64,000 bases of DNA, taken from Desulfobacteraceae bacterium UBA2174. Its GTDB lineage: Bacteria; Desulfobacterota; Desulfobacteria; Desulfobacterales; UBA2174. Below, piece after piece: positions 8,730 through 17,646 of the stretch; within the stretch, counting starts at the first letter, position 1, and each line of letters begins with the position of its first letter. The stretch covers positions 101,483 through 165,482 of the forward strand of contig DCWA01000034.1 in the NCBI GenBank assembly GCA_002327445.1, read 5' to 3'. The position numbers and the translations under genes were made by a program. Under the pieces are notes generated by a model. It did not search any database and was not told the DNA's origin. It worked only from the letters and a program-made list of their open reading frames with translations.

Positions 8730-9580
8730 GACGTTTCTCCTTGTGCGGATGACGGCGGATGCGGCGGAACCAGCGCCATGTTGTCGATCAACCGGGACCG
8801 GCCCACCTTGACGGCCAATGCCATGCGCACCGGCCGATCGATGACGGAAACATCCTCGAGGGTTTCCGGGTCGCAAATCTTCACATAGTCGATGGCCGTG
8901 TCGGCTTCGGCCTGGATCGTCGCCACGGCGTTCGCGATCACCGCCGCCGCCCGGTGCTCTCCCTCGGCCACCTGTTTTCGGGCGTGATTCAAGGCCCGCG
9001 ACAGGGTCAAGGCCGCCGGCCGCTGACCTTCGGCGAGGTAGGCGTTGCGCGAACTCATCGCCAGGCCGTCGGATTCGCGCACTGTCGGGGCGCCCACGAT
9101 CTCCACGTCCAGGTTCAGGTCCCGGGCCATGCGGCGGACCACCAGCAGTTGCTGGTAGTCCTTTTCCCCGAAGACCGCCAGCTGGGGCTTGGCGATATGG
9201 ATCAGTTTGGCCACCACGGTGGCCACGCCGCCGAAGTGCACCGGCCGGCTCAGGCCGCAGAGATGGTGGGGCAGCCGATCCAGGCTGACGCGGGTCTGAT
9301 ATCCCTCGGGGTACATCTCTGCCACCGAGGGGAGAAACAGGACGTCGGCCGCCTCGGCCGCCAACAGGGCGCGGTCCCGTTCCGGGTCCCGCGGGTAGGC
9401 CTCCAGGTCTTCCCCCGGACCGAACTGGGTGGGGTTGACAAAGATGCTCACCACCACCTTGTCGGCCATTTTGCGGGCCAGGCGAACCAGAGACAGATGA
9501 CCGGCGTGGAGGAAGCCCATGGTCGGCACCAGGGCGATGCGCCGGCCTTCGAGGCGCCAGGCATCGGCCTGGGCCTGCAT
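8726..9580 (-). CDS. panC: Pantothenate synthetase (probably initiates 9 codons upstream at ATC)
   Basis: Joins pantoate and beta-alanine with ATP in the coenzyme A pathway. Motifs PTMGFLHAGHLSLV (HxGH nucleotide-binding), FVNPTQFGPGEDL and VFGEKDYQQL are present. Coordinates use the first ATG (284 aa). That ATG lacks a good ribosome-binding site and cuts off the family N-terminus. Upstream in frame the sequence encodes IETISSIGR, and the ATC codon at 9605-9607 sits 6 nt behind a perfect GGAGGAGG (forward 9614-9621). PanC proteins usually start M-E-T-I-like, so initiation at ATC (293 aa) is likely, or the base is a sequencing error. Confidence 0.9.
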   Translation of the reverse strand: MQAQADAWRLEGRRIALVPTMGFLHAGHLSLVRLARKMADKVVVSIFVNPTQFGPGEDLEAYPRDPERDRALLAAEAADVLFLPSVAEMYPEGYQTRVSLDRLPHHLCGLSRPVHFGGVATVVAKLIHIAKPQLAVFGEKDYQQLLVVRRMARDLNLDVEIVGAPTVRESDGLAMSSRNAYLAEGQRPAALTLSRALNHARKQVAEGEHRAAAVIANAVATIQAEADTAIDYVKICDPETLEDVSVIDRPVRMALAVKVGRSRLIDNMALVPPHPPSSAQGETS

Positions 9581-9802
9581 CCTTCCGATGGATGAAATGG
9601 TTTCGATGGCGAACCTCCTCCGGGCGCGTCTTTTCGGGCAGGTCGGTGACCGTCCGCCGCCCGCGCCCGTTTTTTGGAACGACGACGCTAAATCAAGGCC
9701 GAGGGGATGTCAACAGGCGGGCGGGGCCCGCGCCGCCGGGCGCCAGCCGCAAGAGGGACCCGATGTATTCCGGAGCGTTCCCAAAGTGCGTTCCCGGGGC
9801 GC

Positions 9803-9832
9803 TTGACATGATGAAAAACAGGTGGCTATCAT
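9803..9832 (+). promoter_or_regulatory. Sigma70-type promoter for the nhaD-like gene
   Basis: TTGACA at 9803-9808, an 18-nt spacer and TATCAT at 9827-9832. The -10 lies inside a 17-nt unit (TGGCTATCATAAAAAAA) that is repeated directly at about 9840-9856, so a second TATCAT follows at 9844-9849. Transcription would begin near 9840. Confidence 0.6.
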
Positions 9833-9856
9833 AAAAAAATGGCTATCATAAAAAAA
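9823..9856 (+). repeat. Two tandem copies of a 17-nt A-rich unit
   Basis: The unit TGGCTATCATAAAAAAA occurs twice head-to-tail, at 9823-9839 and 9840-9856. It duplicates the -10 hexamer of the upstream promoter and is far more A+T-rich than its surroundings. Confidence 0.75.
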
Positions 9857-10101
9857 AATGAATGGGATGCAGTTTTGCACAGGCGCGGTCGACCTTCCGG
9901 CCGTTCGACAGATCCTTTCCCCGTGAAAAACCGCCAAGAACCAATGCATCAGAGTCGAAGGATGATATTCTCCAGTCTCCAGGGGCAGCGCTGCAGCCAG
10001 AGCGCCCCGCCTGATTCACATTGACCGTCGGCCCGCGCCGCAGCCGGGAGCCCATCCCCGCCCGGCGGCCGGAACGCGCGATGACGGGAGGAGCAACGCC
10101 G
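9857..10101 (+). other. Long untranslated leader of the nhaD-like gene
   Basis: About 245 nt between the duplicated promoter element and the ATG at 10102, with no convincing gene. Short complementary segments occur, for example GGGGCAGCGC paired with GCGCCCC near 9982-10008. The segment could hold a regulatory RNA structure, but I recognise no known riboswitch class. Confidence 0.4.
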
Positions 10102-11559
10102 ATGAAACGCAGGTGGTGGGGAGTCCTGTCGATGGCACCGATTCTGGCGGTGATGGCCGCCTTTCCGGTCCCGGCGGCCGAACACGCTGAAAACGCCGGC
10201 CATGCGGCGGTGGCTCACGCCAACATCGGCGAACTGCTGCCCTTGTGGAGCTGCATCCCCTTTGCCGGCATGCTCCTGTCCATCGCCCTGATGCCGCTGC
10301 TCTTTCCCCGGTTCTGGCATCATCACTACGGCAAGGTCTCCGCCTTCTGGGCCGCCAGCCTGGCCTTTCCCTTTGTATGGGCCTATCGCGGCCAGGCGCT
10401 TCACGAGATCGTTCACATCATGGTGGCCGATTACGTGCCCTTCATCATCCTGCTCTGGTCCCTCTACACCGTATCGGGAGGAATTCTTCTTGCCGGCCGG
10501 CTGCGCGGGACCCCGACGGTCAACACGGCGATGCTGACCATCGGCACCGCCCTCGCCTCCTGGATGGGCACCACCGGTGCCGCCATGCTGATGATCCGGC
10601 CGTTTCTCAGGGCCAACCAGTACCGCAAGCAGCGCACCTTCATGGTGGTTTTTTTCATCTTTCTCGTCGCCAACGTCGGCGGGGCCCTCACGCCGCTGGG
10701 CGATCCGCCCCTCTTTCTGGGATTTCTCCACGGCGTGTCGTTTTTCTGGACGCTGAAAATCCTGCCCCACATGCTGCTGACCGTCGGCGTCCTCCTGACG
10801 GTCTATTTCATCCTGGATACCTATCACTATCGCCGGGAGAAGACGGCCCCGTCGGGGGAAGAACAGGCCGCCCTGCGCCTGGAAGGGGCCCATAATTTTC
10901 TTTTTTTGGCGGGCATCGTCGGCGCCGTGCTCTTCAGCGGGGTGGCCAAACTGGGGGATATCGAGTTTTTGGGCGTGCAACGCAGCGTCCAGGACTATTT
11001 TCGCGACCTGCTGCTGATCATCATGGGGCTGCTCTCCATGGTCACCACGCCCATCGAAACCCGGGAGCGCAACGAGTTCACCTGGTCCCCGATCATCGAG
11101 GTCGGTCTGCTCTTCATCGGCATCTTCATCACCATGCTTCCCTGCCTCATGATCCTCAAGGCGGGCAGCAAGGGGGAGCTGGCCTTCCTGATGGAGGCGA
11201 TCCAGGAACCTCATCATTATTTCTGGGCGGCCGGACTGCTCTCCTCGTTTCTGGACAACGCGCCGACCTATCTGACCTTTTTCAATACGGCGATCGGCTC
11301 CTTCGCCGCCGGGCTGCCCGAATCGGCCGGGGTGGCCGTCATGATGGGAGAGAAGGCGGCCTATCTGGCGGCGGTCTCCGCCGGAGCGGTTTTCTTCGGC
11401 GCCTGCACTTACATCGGCAATGCGCCGAACTTCATGGTCCGTTCCATCTCCGAAGAGGCCGGCACCCCCATGCCGAGCTTTTTCGGATATATTTTCAAGT
11501 ACACCCTGGTGTTTCTGCTGCCGTGCTTCGTGCTGGTCACCCTCGTCTTTTTCCGTTGA
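10102..11559 (+). CDS. NhaD-type Na+/H+ antiporter (CitMHS-like family)
   Basis: Polytopic inner-membrane transporter (485 aa). The frame opens at 10021, but the ATG at 10102 has a GGAGG ribosome-binding site and begins a signal-like segment (MKRRWWGVLSMAPILAVMAA). About 11-12 hydrophobic helices follow. The family motif FLDNAPTYLTFFNTAIG near the C-terminal half and GALTPLGDPPLFLGFLHGV are typical of NhaD/arsenite-permease-like proteins annotated as sodium:proton antiporters or CitMHS_2. The substrate is therefore inferred. Its neighbours (UspA, sensor kinase, Na+-type Fo, Mrp) support ion homeostasis. Citrate or another anion remains possible. Confidence 0.8.
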   Translation: MKRRWWGVLSMAPILAVMAAFPVPAAEHAENAGHAAVAHANIGELLPLWSCIPFAGMLLSIALMPLLFPRFWHHHYGKVSAFWAASLAFPFVWAYRGQALHEIVHIMVADYVPFIILLWSLYTVSGGILLAGRLRGTPTVNTAMLTIGTALASWMGTTGAAMLMIRPFLRANQYRKQRTFMVVFFIFLVANVGGALTPLGDPPLFLGFLHGVSFFWTLKILPHMLLTVGVLLTVYFILDTYHYRREKTAPSGEEQAALRLEGAHNFLFLAGIVGAVLFSGVAKLGDIEFLGVQRSVQDYFRDLLLIIMGLLSMVTTPIETRERNEFTWSPIIEVGLLFIGIFITMLPCLMILKAGSKGELAFLMEAIQEPHHYFWAAGLLSSFLDNAPTYLTFFNTAIGSFAAGLPESAGVAVMMGEKAAYLAAVSAGAVFFGACTYIGNAPNFMVRSISEEAGTPMPSFFGYIFKYTLVFLLPCFVLVTLVFFR

Positions 11560-11635
11560 GGGATGACCGGTTGCGGGCGCCGCGGAACCGTCCATCTCCA
11601 TTCCAAGCGGGATGCGAATTGATCCCGGAGGGGCC

Positions 11636-12526
11636 ATGAAATTCGAGTCGATTCTGTTTCACACCCGTTTCCGCGAGGCCGCCCGCGAAAGCCTCGAGGC
11701 GCTCCTCACCCTGAAGCCGGCGGGACTTCGGCGGGTGTTGCTGGTCTACGTCATCCGGCGCGAGGAAGTGGCTTTTGTTCCCTATGCCGGGTTTTCCCGG
11801 GAAGAGGCGGAACTTCAGCGCCAGTACGCCGAGGAACGATTTTCGCACTGGGCCCAGGAGGTGGCGGCATCGGGCGTCGAATGCCGCTGGCGCATCGAAA
11901 TCGGCGAGATCAATCCGACCCTGGTGGACATCGCGACGGAGGAAGGCATCGATCTGATCGTCACGGGGCGAAAGTCGCGTACCGGGTTTGAGAAGGTCTA
12001 TGTGGGGACCCATATTTTGGATATGGTGCGGCGCAGCCCCGTACCGCTGCTCATGGCCAAGTACGTGGCCCCTTGCCGGGAGGACGACTGCCGGGTGTCC
12101 ACCCGGATCAACGACCGGCCCTTTGCCCGCCCGATGCTGGCCACGGACTGGTCGGCTCCTTCCCGGCGGGGGCTCGAAGCCTTGATCGCCATGGGGCCGG
12201 CGGTGGAAAAAGCACTGGTTGCCCATGTGCTGGGCACCAACGTGACCCGGAACGTCGACGCCGCCGGCAGAGAGGCGCTGGAGAAGGAGAGCCGCAGGCG
12301 GCTGGATCAAGCCTGCGCCCGCCTGGCAGAGGCCGGAATCGCCGCCGAATGCCTGCTGAGTGCCGGTCATGCCGCGGGAGAGATCGTGCGGCTTGCCCGC
12401 GAGCACGATGCCAGCAGCATCGTCATGGGTCGCACCGGCAAGGACTGGTTCGCGGAGTATTGGCTTGGCGGGGTGTCGCACCGGGTGGCGGAAACCTCCG
12501 AGCGCCCGGTGCTGGTGATTCCCTGA
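11636..12526 (+). CDS. Tandem-domain universal stress protein
   Basis: Cytosolic protein (296 aa) with two UspA domains, about residues 1-145 and 155-296. The ATG at 11636 is preceded by GGAGG, and the longer frame from 11612 is not needed. Domain 2 has the nucleotide-binding pattern G-2x-G-9x-G-S/T (GRTGKDWFAEYWLGG). Domain 1 has a similar GRKSRTGFEKVYVG segment in which the first glycine pair is altered. It lies between the NhaD-like gene and the sensor kinase, all on the plus strand with short gaps. Its role in the cluster is unknown. Confidence 0.88.
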   Translation: MKFESILFHTRFREAARESLEALLTLKPAGLRRVLLVYVIRREEVAFVPYAGFSREEAELQRQYAEERFSHWAQEVAASGVECRWRIEIGEINPTLVDIATEEGIDLIVTGRKSRTGFEKVYVGTHILDMVRRSPVPLLMAKYVAPCREDDCRVSTRINDRPFARPMLATDWSAPSRRGLEALIAMGPAVEKALVAHVLGTNVTRNVDAAGREALEKESRRRLDQACARLAEAGIAAECLLSAGHAAGEIVRLAREHDASSIVMGRTGKDWFAEYWLGGVSHRVAETSERPVLVIP

Positions 12527-12551
12527 AAGGCTTGGAAGGGAAACGATAGCG

Positions 12552-15500
12552 GTGAAAACCCCGCGACTCAAAGAGCTGTTGGGAGAACGCCTCGCCATCG
12601 TGGGCGGCGGCCGGTTCTGCCGCAAGCTGATCGGCTTTCTCACCGAGGCCGACAAGGACGCGTGGCGGCCCGAGGTGGTGGCGGTGGTGGACCCGGACCC
12701 CGGGGCTCCCGGCCTGGGGCTGGCACGCCAGCGGGGGATCCCTGTTTTTTCCGACCATCGGCAGATCCTCGATCTGCCGGGGCTGACCACGGTCATCGAG
12801 ATCACCAGCGATCCGGGGCTGAGCGATGTCCTGCAGCGGCAACTGCCCGCCGGCGTGCGGCTCATCGACCATATCGATGTGCGGGCCGTCTGGGATGCCC
12901 TGCAACTGGAAGCGCTGCGGGCCGACACCCTCGGGCGGCTGCGGGGCTTGCCCGGTGTCACGCCGGAGATCGAGGCCCTGATCCGGGACGTCTCCAACCG
13001 TTTTTCCGCCATTGCCGAGCGCCGGGGCAAGCGTTCCGGCCAGATCGAGCGGGAGCTCTCCCGGCAGCAGCGGGCCCTGGCGCAGATCGTCGAAGGCAGC
13101 GTCATTCCCGCCTTTGTGATTGACCAAGACCACGTGATCACCCACTGGAACCGGGCCATGGAACTGCTCACCGGGTGCCCGGCGGCGGAAAAGATCGGCA
13201 CCCGCGACCAGTGGGCCCCGTTTTGGAAAGACCCCCGGCCTTCGATGGCGGATGTCATCCTCGACGGGCTGGGCCCCGATGCCCTGGATCGCCTCTACGG
13301 GGCCCGGTGGCGCCGGTCCAGCCTGATCCCCGAGGGCTACGAGGCCGAGGTCCTGTTTCCCGGCCTGGGAGAAGGGGGGCGCTGGTGCTGGTTCACCGCC
13401 GCCCCGCTCAAGACCGCCGACGGCCGGCGGATCGGCGCCATCGAGACGATCCAGGACATCACGGAAAAAAAGCGCGCCGAGGAGGCCATCGAAAGGCAAA
13501 ACCGGCGTCTGGTCGAGAGCGAGCGGTTCACGGCCCAGATCATCCAGGGCAGCACGATTCCCACCTTCGTCATCAACCGCGACCATGTGGTAACCCACTG
13601 GAACCGGGCCCTGGAGCGGCTCACCGGCATGCCGGCCGAGGAGGTGGTGGGCACCTCGGATCACTGGAAGCCGTTTCGCGGCAATCCGCGGCCTCTCATG
13701 GCCGATGTGATCGTCGATCGGCTCGATGAGGCGGAGATTCACCGGCTCTACGGGGCGAGCTGGCGGCCCTCCACCCTCATCGAGGGGGCCTACGAGGCCG
13801 AGGAGTTTCTGCCCCTGCTGGGCATCGAGGGCAAGTGGTGCTGGTTCACCGGAGCGCCGATCAGGGATCCCGACGGGACCCTCGTCGGCGCCATCGAGAC
13901 CCTCCAGGATGTCACCGAGCAAAAGCGCAGCGAAGCCCGGTGTAGGCGCCATACCGAGAAACTGGCGACCCTTTGCAGCATCCACACCGCCTTGAACGCG
14001 CCCCTGAGCCTGGACGAGTCCATCGATGCCGCCCTGAGCGAGATCGGCAACTTCCTCGGCGCCGACGGCATCTGCCTGTTCATGCTGGAGGAAGACGGCC
14101 GGCAATGGTCCATCAACTACCCGCGAAGGGCTCCGGCGGCCGCCGGAGCGGGACGTTGCGGCCCCGACGAGATGATCGGCCGCGTGGCCGCCGATGGCAA
14201 GGTGCGATTGTTCCAGCTGGCCACCGAAAGCACGCCCGCCGAAATGGCCGCCCTGCGCGAGGCCGGGATAAGGTCGGTGGCCTACATCCCGGTGGCCCCC
14301 GAAGAGGGCCGCATCTTCGGGGTGATCCGCGTGTGCAGCCGGCGGGACAGCCACTTCGACGAGGATGACCTCTACGCCCTGGAGCTCATCGGCAATCGCA
14401 TCGGCGCGGCGGTGGAAAACGCCCTGCTCAACGACGAACTCAAACGCAAGAACAACTTCCAGTCCAAGTTGATCCGCAGCTCCACCGACGCCATCGTGGC
14501 CACCGACGAGACGATGCGCATCGTCATGTTCAACCCGGCGGCGGAAAATCTCTTCGGCTACCGGCGCGACGAGGTCGTCCAGCGTCGGCGAGCTTTCGAT
14601 CTCTATCCGGAACAGGTGGAAGAACTGTGGGACGCCGAAGACGACCGGAATCGCCACGGGGAGTTTCCCTGGAAGGAAATCACCATTACCCGCCGGGACG
14701 GGGAGGTGGTTCCGGTACGCTATTCGGGCACTGTGCTTCGCGAGGGCGGCCGGATGATGGGTTCGGTGGCTTTTTTCCAGGACTTGCGTCAAATCAAGCG
14801 CCTCGAGGCCGAGCTGCTCCAGTCCGAGCGCCTGGCGGCCGTGGGGCAGACCGTGGCGGGGATGGCCCACTGCATCAAGAACATCCTCCACGGGCTGAAG
14901 GGCGGCAGTTACATGATCGACGTGGGCCTGGCCAGAGACGACCGGGAGAAACTGCAGAGCGGCTGGCGGATGGTGCAACGCAACATCAACCGCACCTCGG
15001 ACCTGGTGCTCGACCTGCTTTCCTACTCGAAGGACCGGGAGCCCGAATACGCGCCCTGCGATCCCAACGAGGTGGCCGAGGAAGTCTGTGCGCTCGTGCG
15101 GCCCGAGGCTGACGAAAGCGGCGTGGCCCTGGCGTGCGAGCTGGATCCGGCCGTGGGCCGGGTGGCGATGGACGCCCGCACCATCCACCGCTGTCTGCTC
15201 AACCTGCTCTCCAATGCGGTGGACGCCTGTGCTTTCGATGAAGACATCGGCAAGCACCATCGGGCGGTGGTCCGGACGATGATGGCCTCCGATGGCCGCA
15301 TCCGGTTCGAGGTGGAAGACAACGGCGCCGGCATGACCGAATCGGTCAAGCAGCGCCTGTTCACCTCGTTTTTCAGCACCAAGGGATCCCGGGGAACCGG
15401 ATTGGGGCTGCTGGTCACCCGCAAGCTCATCGAGGCCCACGGGGGGACCATCGAAGTGGTTTCGGAACTTGGCCGCGGCACGCGGTTTACCTTTTATCTG

Positions 15501-15581
15501 CCATTTTTTCCGGTGGCCCAGGCGACGGGGGGCGTTTCCGTCCCCTCGGCTCCGGCCCCCAGCGAAGAGGGTGAAACATGA
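12552..15581 (+). CDS. Multi-PAS/GAF sensor histidine kinase
   Basis: Soluble-looking kinase of 1009 aa starting at GTG behind AAGGGA. Order: a Rossmann-like N-domain (1-125, IVGGGRFCRK); two near-identical PAS modules (about 178-305 and 328-455, each with HxVxTHWNRAxExLTG); GAF (about 470-625); a third PAS (635-750, with FNPAAENLFGY); an unusual H-box (MAHCIKNILHGLKGG, His773); and HATPase_c with N-box NLLSNAVDAC, DNGAGM (923-928) and the G2 box GTGLGL. No transmembrane helix is visible, so it probably senses an internal signal. The stop overlaps the response regulator start by 4 nt. Confidence 0.9.
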   Translation: MKTPRLKELLGERLAIVGGGRFCRKLIGFLTEADKDAWRPEVVAVVDPDPGAPGLGLARQRGIPVFSDHRQILDLPGLTTVIEITSDPGLSDVLQRQLPAGVRLIDHIDVRAVWDALQLEALRADTLGRLRGLPGVTPEIEALIRDVSNRFSAIAERRGKRSGQIERELSRQQRALAQIVEGSVIPAFVIDQDHVITHWNRAMELLTGCPAAEKIGTRDQWAPFWKDPRPSMADVILDGLGPDALDRLYGARWRRSSLIPEGYEAEVLFPGLGEGGRWCWFTAAPLKTADGRRIGAIETIQDITEKKRAEEAIERQNRRLVESERFTAQIIQGSTIPTFVINRDHVVTHWNRALERLTGMPAEEVVGTSDHWKPFRGNPRPLMADVIVDRLDEAEIHRLYGASWRPSTLIEGAYEAEEFLPLLGIEGKWCWFTGAPIRDPDGTLVGAIETLQDVTEQKRSEARCRRHTEKLATLCSIHTALNAPLSLDESIDAALSEIGNFLGADGICLFMLEEDGRQWSINYPRRAPAAAGAGRCGPDEMIGRVAADGKVRLFQLATESTPAEMAALREAGIRSVAYIPVAPEEGRIFGVIRVCSRRDSHFDEDDLYALELIGNRIGAAVENALLNDELKRKNNFQSKLIRSSTDAIVATDETMRIVMFNPAAENLFGYRRDEVVQRRRAFDLYPEQVEELWDAEDDRNRHGEFPWKEITITRRDGEVVPVRYSGTVLREGGRMMGSVAFFQDLRQIKRLEAELLQSERLAAVGQTVAGMAHCIKNILHGLKGGSYMIDVGLARDDREKLQSGWRMVQRNINRTSDLVLDLLSYSKDREPEYAPCDPNEVAEEVCALVRPEADESGVALACELDPAVGRVAMDARTIHRCLLNLLSNAVDACAFDEDIGKHHRAVVRTMMASDGRIRFEVEDNGAGMTESVKQRLFTSFFSTKGSRGTGLGLLVTRKLIEAHGGTIEVVSELGRGTRFTFYLPFFPVAQATGGVSVPSAPAPSEEGET

Positions 15582-15970
15582 CGAAAAAAGTCCTCGTGGT
15601 GGACGACGATCCGGATGTGCGGCTGTTCAACACCACCGTGATCGAAGAATGCGGTTACAGCGCCCTGGAGGCCGAAAACGGGGAGGAGGGATTGGCCCGG
15701 GTGAAGCAGGAGCATCCCGATCTGGTGCTGCTGGATGTGCTGATGCCGCGCCAGAGCGGGATCCGGCTTTACCGTGAATTGAAAACCGACCCCGCCTTGG
15801 CGAAGGTTCGGGTCGTGCTGCTGTCCGGCATCGCCAAGAAGACTTTTCTGCGGTCGCAGAAGGCGCTGACCGAGTTCGGCGGTGCCGCGGTGCCCGAACC
15901 GGAGTACTACCTGGAAAAGCCGGTGGAACCCGAAGAGCTGGCCCGGACCCTCAAGCAAATCCTCGGATAG
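15578..15970 (+). CDS. Single-domain response regulator
   Basis: Receiver-only protein (130 aa). The acidic pair follows VLVVDD (residues 9-11), the phosphoacceptor is Asp53 in LVLLDVLMP, then Ser in VLLSGIA and Lys in YLEKPVEP. There is no output domain, so it acts by protein contact or as a phosphorelay step. It overlaps the kinase by ATGA, marking it as the cognate partner. An insertion (RSQKALTEFGGAAVPEPE) lies before the conserved lysine and is longer than in CheY. Confidence 0.9.
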   Translation: MTKKVLVVDDDPDVRLFNTTVIEECGYSALEAENGEEGLARVKQEHPDLVLLDVLMPRQSGIRLYRELKTDPALAKVRVVLLSGIAKKTFLRSQKALTEFGGAAVPEPEYYLEKPVEPEELARTLKQILG

Positions 15971-16023
15971 GCGATGCGCGCCGCCGGTACGGCGCCGCGG
16001 TGACGGACCAGGGAGCATAGGCC

Positions 16024-16911
16024 ATGGACATCCGGAAGATTCTCTTTGTCACCCAGTTTGAAGAGTTGTGGTTCGATGCGCTGCAGTCGCTCCTTGACCT
16101 GAGGCGTGTCGCCCTGGAACACGTGGTGTTCGTCAACGTCATCGAGCGGGAAAAGGTTGCCATGCATCGCGGCACCGGCTATCAAAAGAGCGAGGCGATC
16201 CGGCTGCGCGAAAAGGCCAACATCCACTTCATCAACTGGGCGGAGGCCCTGTTCGAACAGGGGCTCGAAGTGGGGGTGTACATCGTGGTGGGCTCCCTGG
16301 CGGCCCGGGTGGTGGAAGCCGCCGCCAAGGAGGCCGCCGACCTGATCGTCCTCGGTGATCGCAAGCGCGAGGGGCTCAAGCAGTTTTACGCCGGCGAGGA
16401 ACTGGCCGAGATCGTCCGGCGCAGCGGGGTGCCGGTCCTGCTCTACCGCTATGCCGGTGCCCGCCACGAGGCCCTGCCGCCCTTTCAACGGCCCCTGCTG
16501 GCCACCGATTGGGGACCGGCCAGCGCGAACGCCGTAGCCTACCTGCGGCGGCTGCGGGCGGTGATCGAGGAAATCAACGTGGTCCACGTCACCGACGAAA
16601 AACAGCTCCGCGGCGATTCGGCCATGACGATTCAGAAGGTCCGCAAAACTGAACGGGCCCGGTTGGATGCGCTCTGCGAACAGTTCGAGGCCGAGGGGAT
16701 TCCCGCCAGGGCCCATCTGGCGGTGGGCGATGCGGCGGACCTGATCGTTAAGACCGCCCGCCAGTGCCAGGCGACGATGATCGTCTCCGGTATATCCACC
16801 CGCAAGGGCTTCGGCACGGGTTGGCGCGGGGGTACATACCGGGTCATTGCGGACAAGACGGACCTGACGACCCTCATCGTCCCGGTCCCCGCTATCGATG
16901 AAGGTCGATGA
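16024..16911 (+). CDS. Tandem-domain universal stress protein
   Basis: Second double UspA protein (295 aa). It begins MDIRKILFVTQFEELWFDAL and shares the plan of the 11.6-kb paralogue, including the early MHRGTGYQKSEAIRLREKA segment that matches the other's FSREEAELQRQYAEE. Neither domain keeps a perfect ATP-binding signature: domain 1 has GDRKREGLKQFYAG and domain 2 has ISTRKGFGTGWRGGTYR. It may bind nucleotide weakly or not at all. It lies 53 nt after the response regulator and upstream of the kinase-like gene and the Fo operon. Confidence 0.86.
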   Translation: MDIRKILFVTQFEELWFDALQSLLDLRRVALEHVVFVNVIEREKVAMHRGTGYQKSEAIRLREKANIHFINWAEALFEQGLEVGVYIVVGSLAARVVEAAAKEAADLIVLGDRKREGLKQFYAGEELAEIVRRSGVPVLLYRYAGARHEALPPFQRPLLATDWGPASANAVAYLRRLRAVIEEINVVHVTDEKQLRGDSAMTIQKVRKTERARLDALCEQFEAEGIPARAHLAVGDAADLIVKTARQCQATMIVSGISTRKGFGTGWRGGTYRVIADKTDLTTLIVPVPAIDEGR

Positions 16912-17002
16912 GGTGTTGGGTTCAACGATGCCTGCGGTGGCGAAGGCCGCCGGCGGCAGGCCGGGGGATGGATTTCTCCGCTGACCCGAACAGGAGGCAT
17001 TG

Positions 17003-17635
17003 ATGGCGGTCATCACCATTTCCAGACAGCATGGCACCGGCGGCAGGGCCCTGGGCCGGATGGTGGCCCAACGGCTCGGCTATACGCTTGCCGACAGCGA
17101 AATCATCGAGCGGTTGGCCAAGGAGGCCCGGGTGTCGCCCCGGTGGGTCGAATCCTTCGAGAAGGAGGCCGGAACCCGCATGTCGCGTTTCATTTCGACC
17201 ATGGTCGCCAGAAAGTGGGTCGACCGGATCCTCAAGGACGAGCACGGCTACCTCGACGAACAGTCCTACCTGGACTATCTGGTGCTGATCGTCGCCCAGG
17301 TGGCCGACGAAGGCAATGTTGTCATTCTCGGCCGCGGCAGCCAGTACATCCTGGACGATCACCCCGATGCCCGCCATGTCCTGCTGGTGGACCGGGTGGA
17401 CCACCGGGTCGAAATCGTGATGGGCCGCGAATCGATACCGGAAGCCAAGGCGGTCCAGGAGGTGGCGGCCGAAGACCGGCGGCGCATCTCCCTTTACGGA
17501 AGCCTGGGCAAGAGCGATTTCGATCAGCCCCTGCTCTATCATCTGGTACTTCACATGGGACGGCTGGACCTTGAAACCGCCTGCGACCTGGTCTGTCGCC
17601 TGGCCGATGTCGGCGAGCTCAATTCGCTTACTTGA
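17003..17635 (+). CDS. Cytidylate kinase-like family protein
   Basis: P-loop-like protein of 210 aa. The ATG at 17003 lies 5 nt behind AGGAGG, and a TTG at 17000 is possible but unlikely. The N-terminus VITISRQHGTGGRALGRMVAQRLG matches the Cytidylate_kin2-type family. The Walker lysine is replaced by Arg in GGR, so real CMP kinase activity is uncertain. Further family segments are NVVILGRGSQYIL and YDLVLHMG-like YHLVLHMGRLDLETA. Its stop overlaps the region of the first Fo gene, so it probably belongs to the same transcript. Confidence 0.8.
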   Translation: MAVITISRQHGTGGRALGRMVAQRLGYTLADSEIIERLAKEARVSPRWVESFEKEAGTRMSRFISTMVARKWVDRILKDEHGYLDEQSYLDYLVLIVAQVADEGNVVILGRGSQYILDDHPDARHVLLVDRVDHRVEIVMGRESIPEAKAVQEVAAEDRRRISLYGSLGKSDFDQPLLYHLVLHMGRLDLETACDLVCRLADVGELNSLT

Positions 17636-17646
17636 CATTGTTCGCC

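Noticed and set aside
9839..10024. 61-codon frame MAIIKKNEWDAV... after the duplicated A-rich unit
   Set aside because: No ribosome-binding site, arises from the repeat itself, ends in unrelated composition.
12423..15440. 1005-codon open frame opposite the sensor kinase
   Set aside because: GC-rich codon bias leaves long open antisense frames. The composition is shadow-like (His/Gly/Asp-rich), no domain is seen, and the plus-strand kinase is complete.
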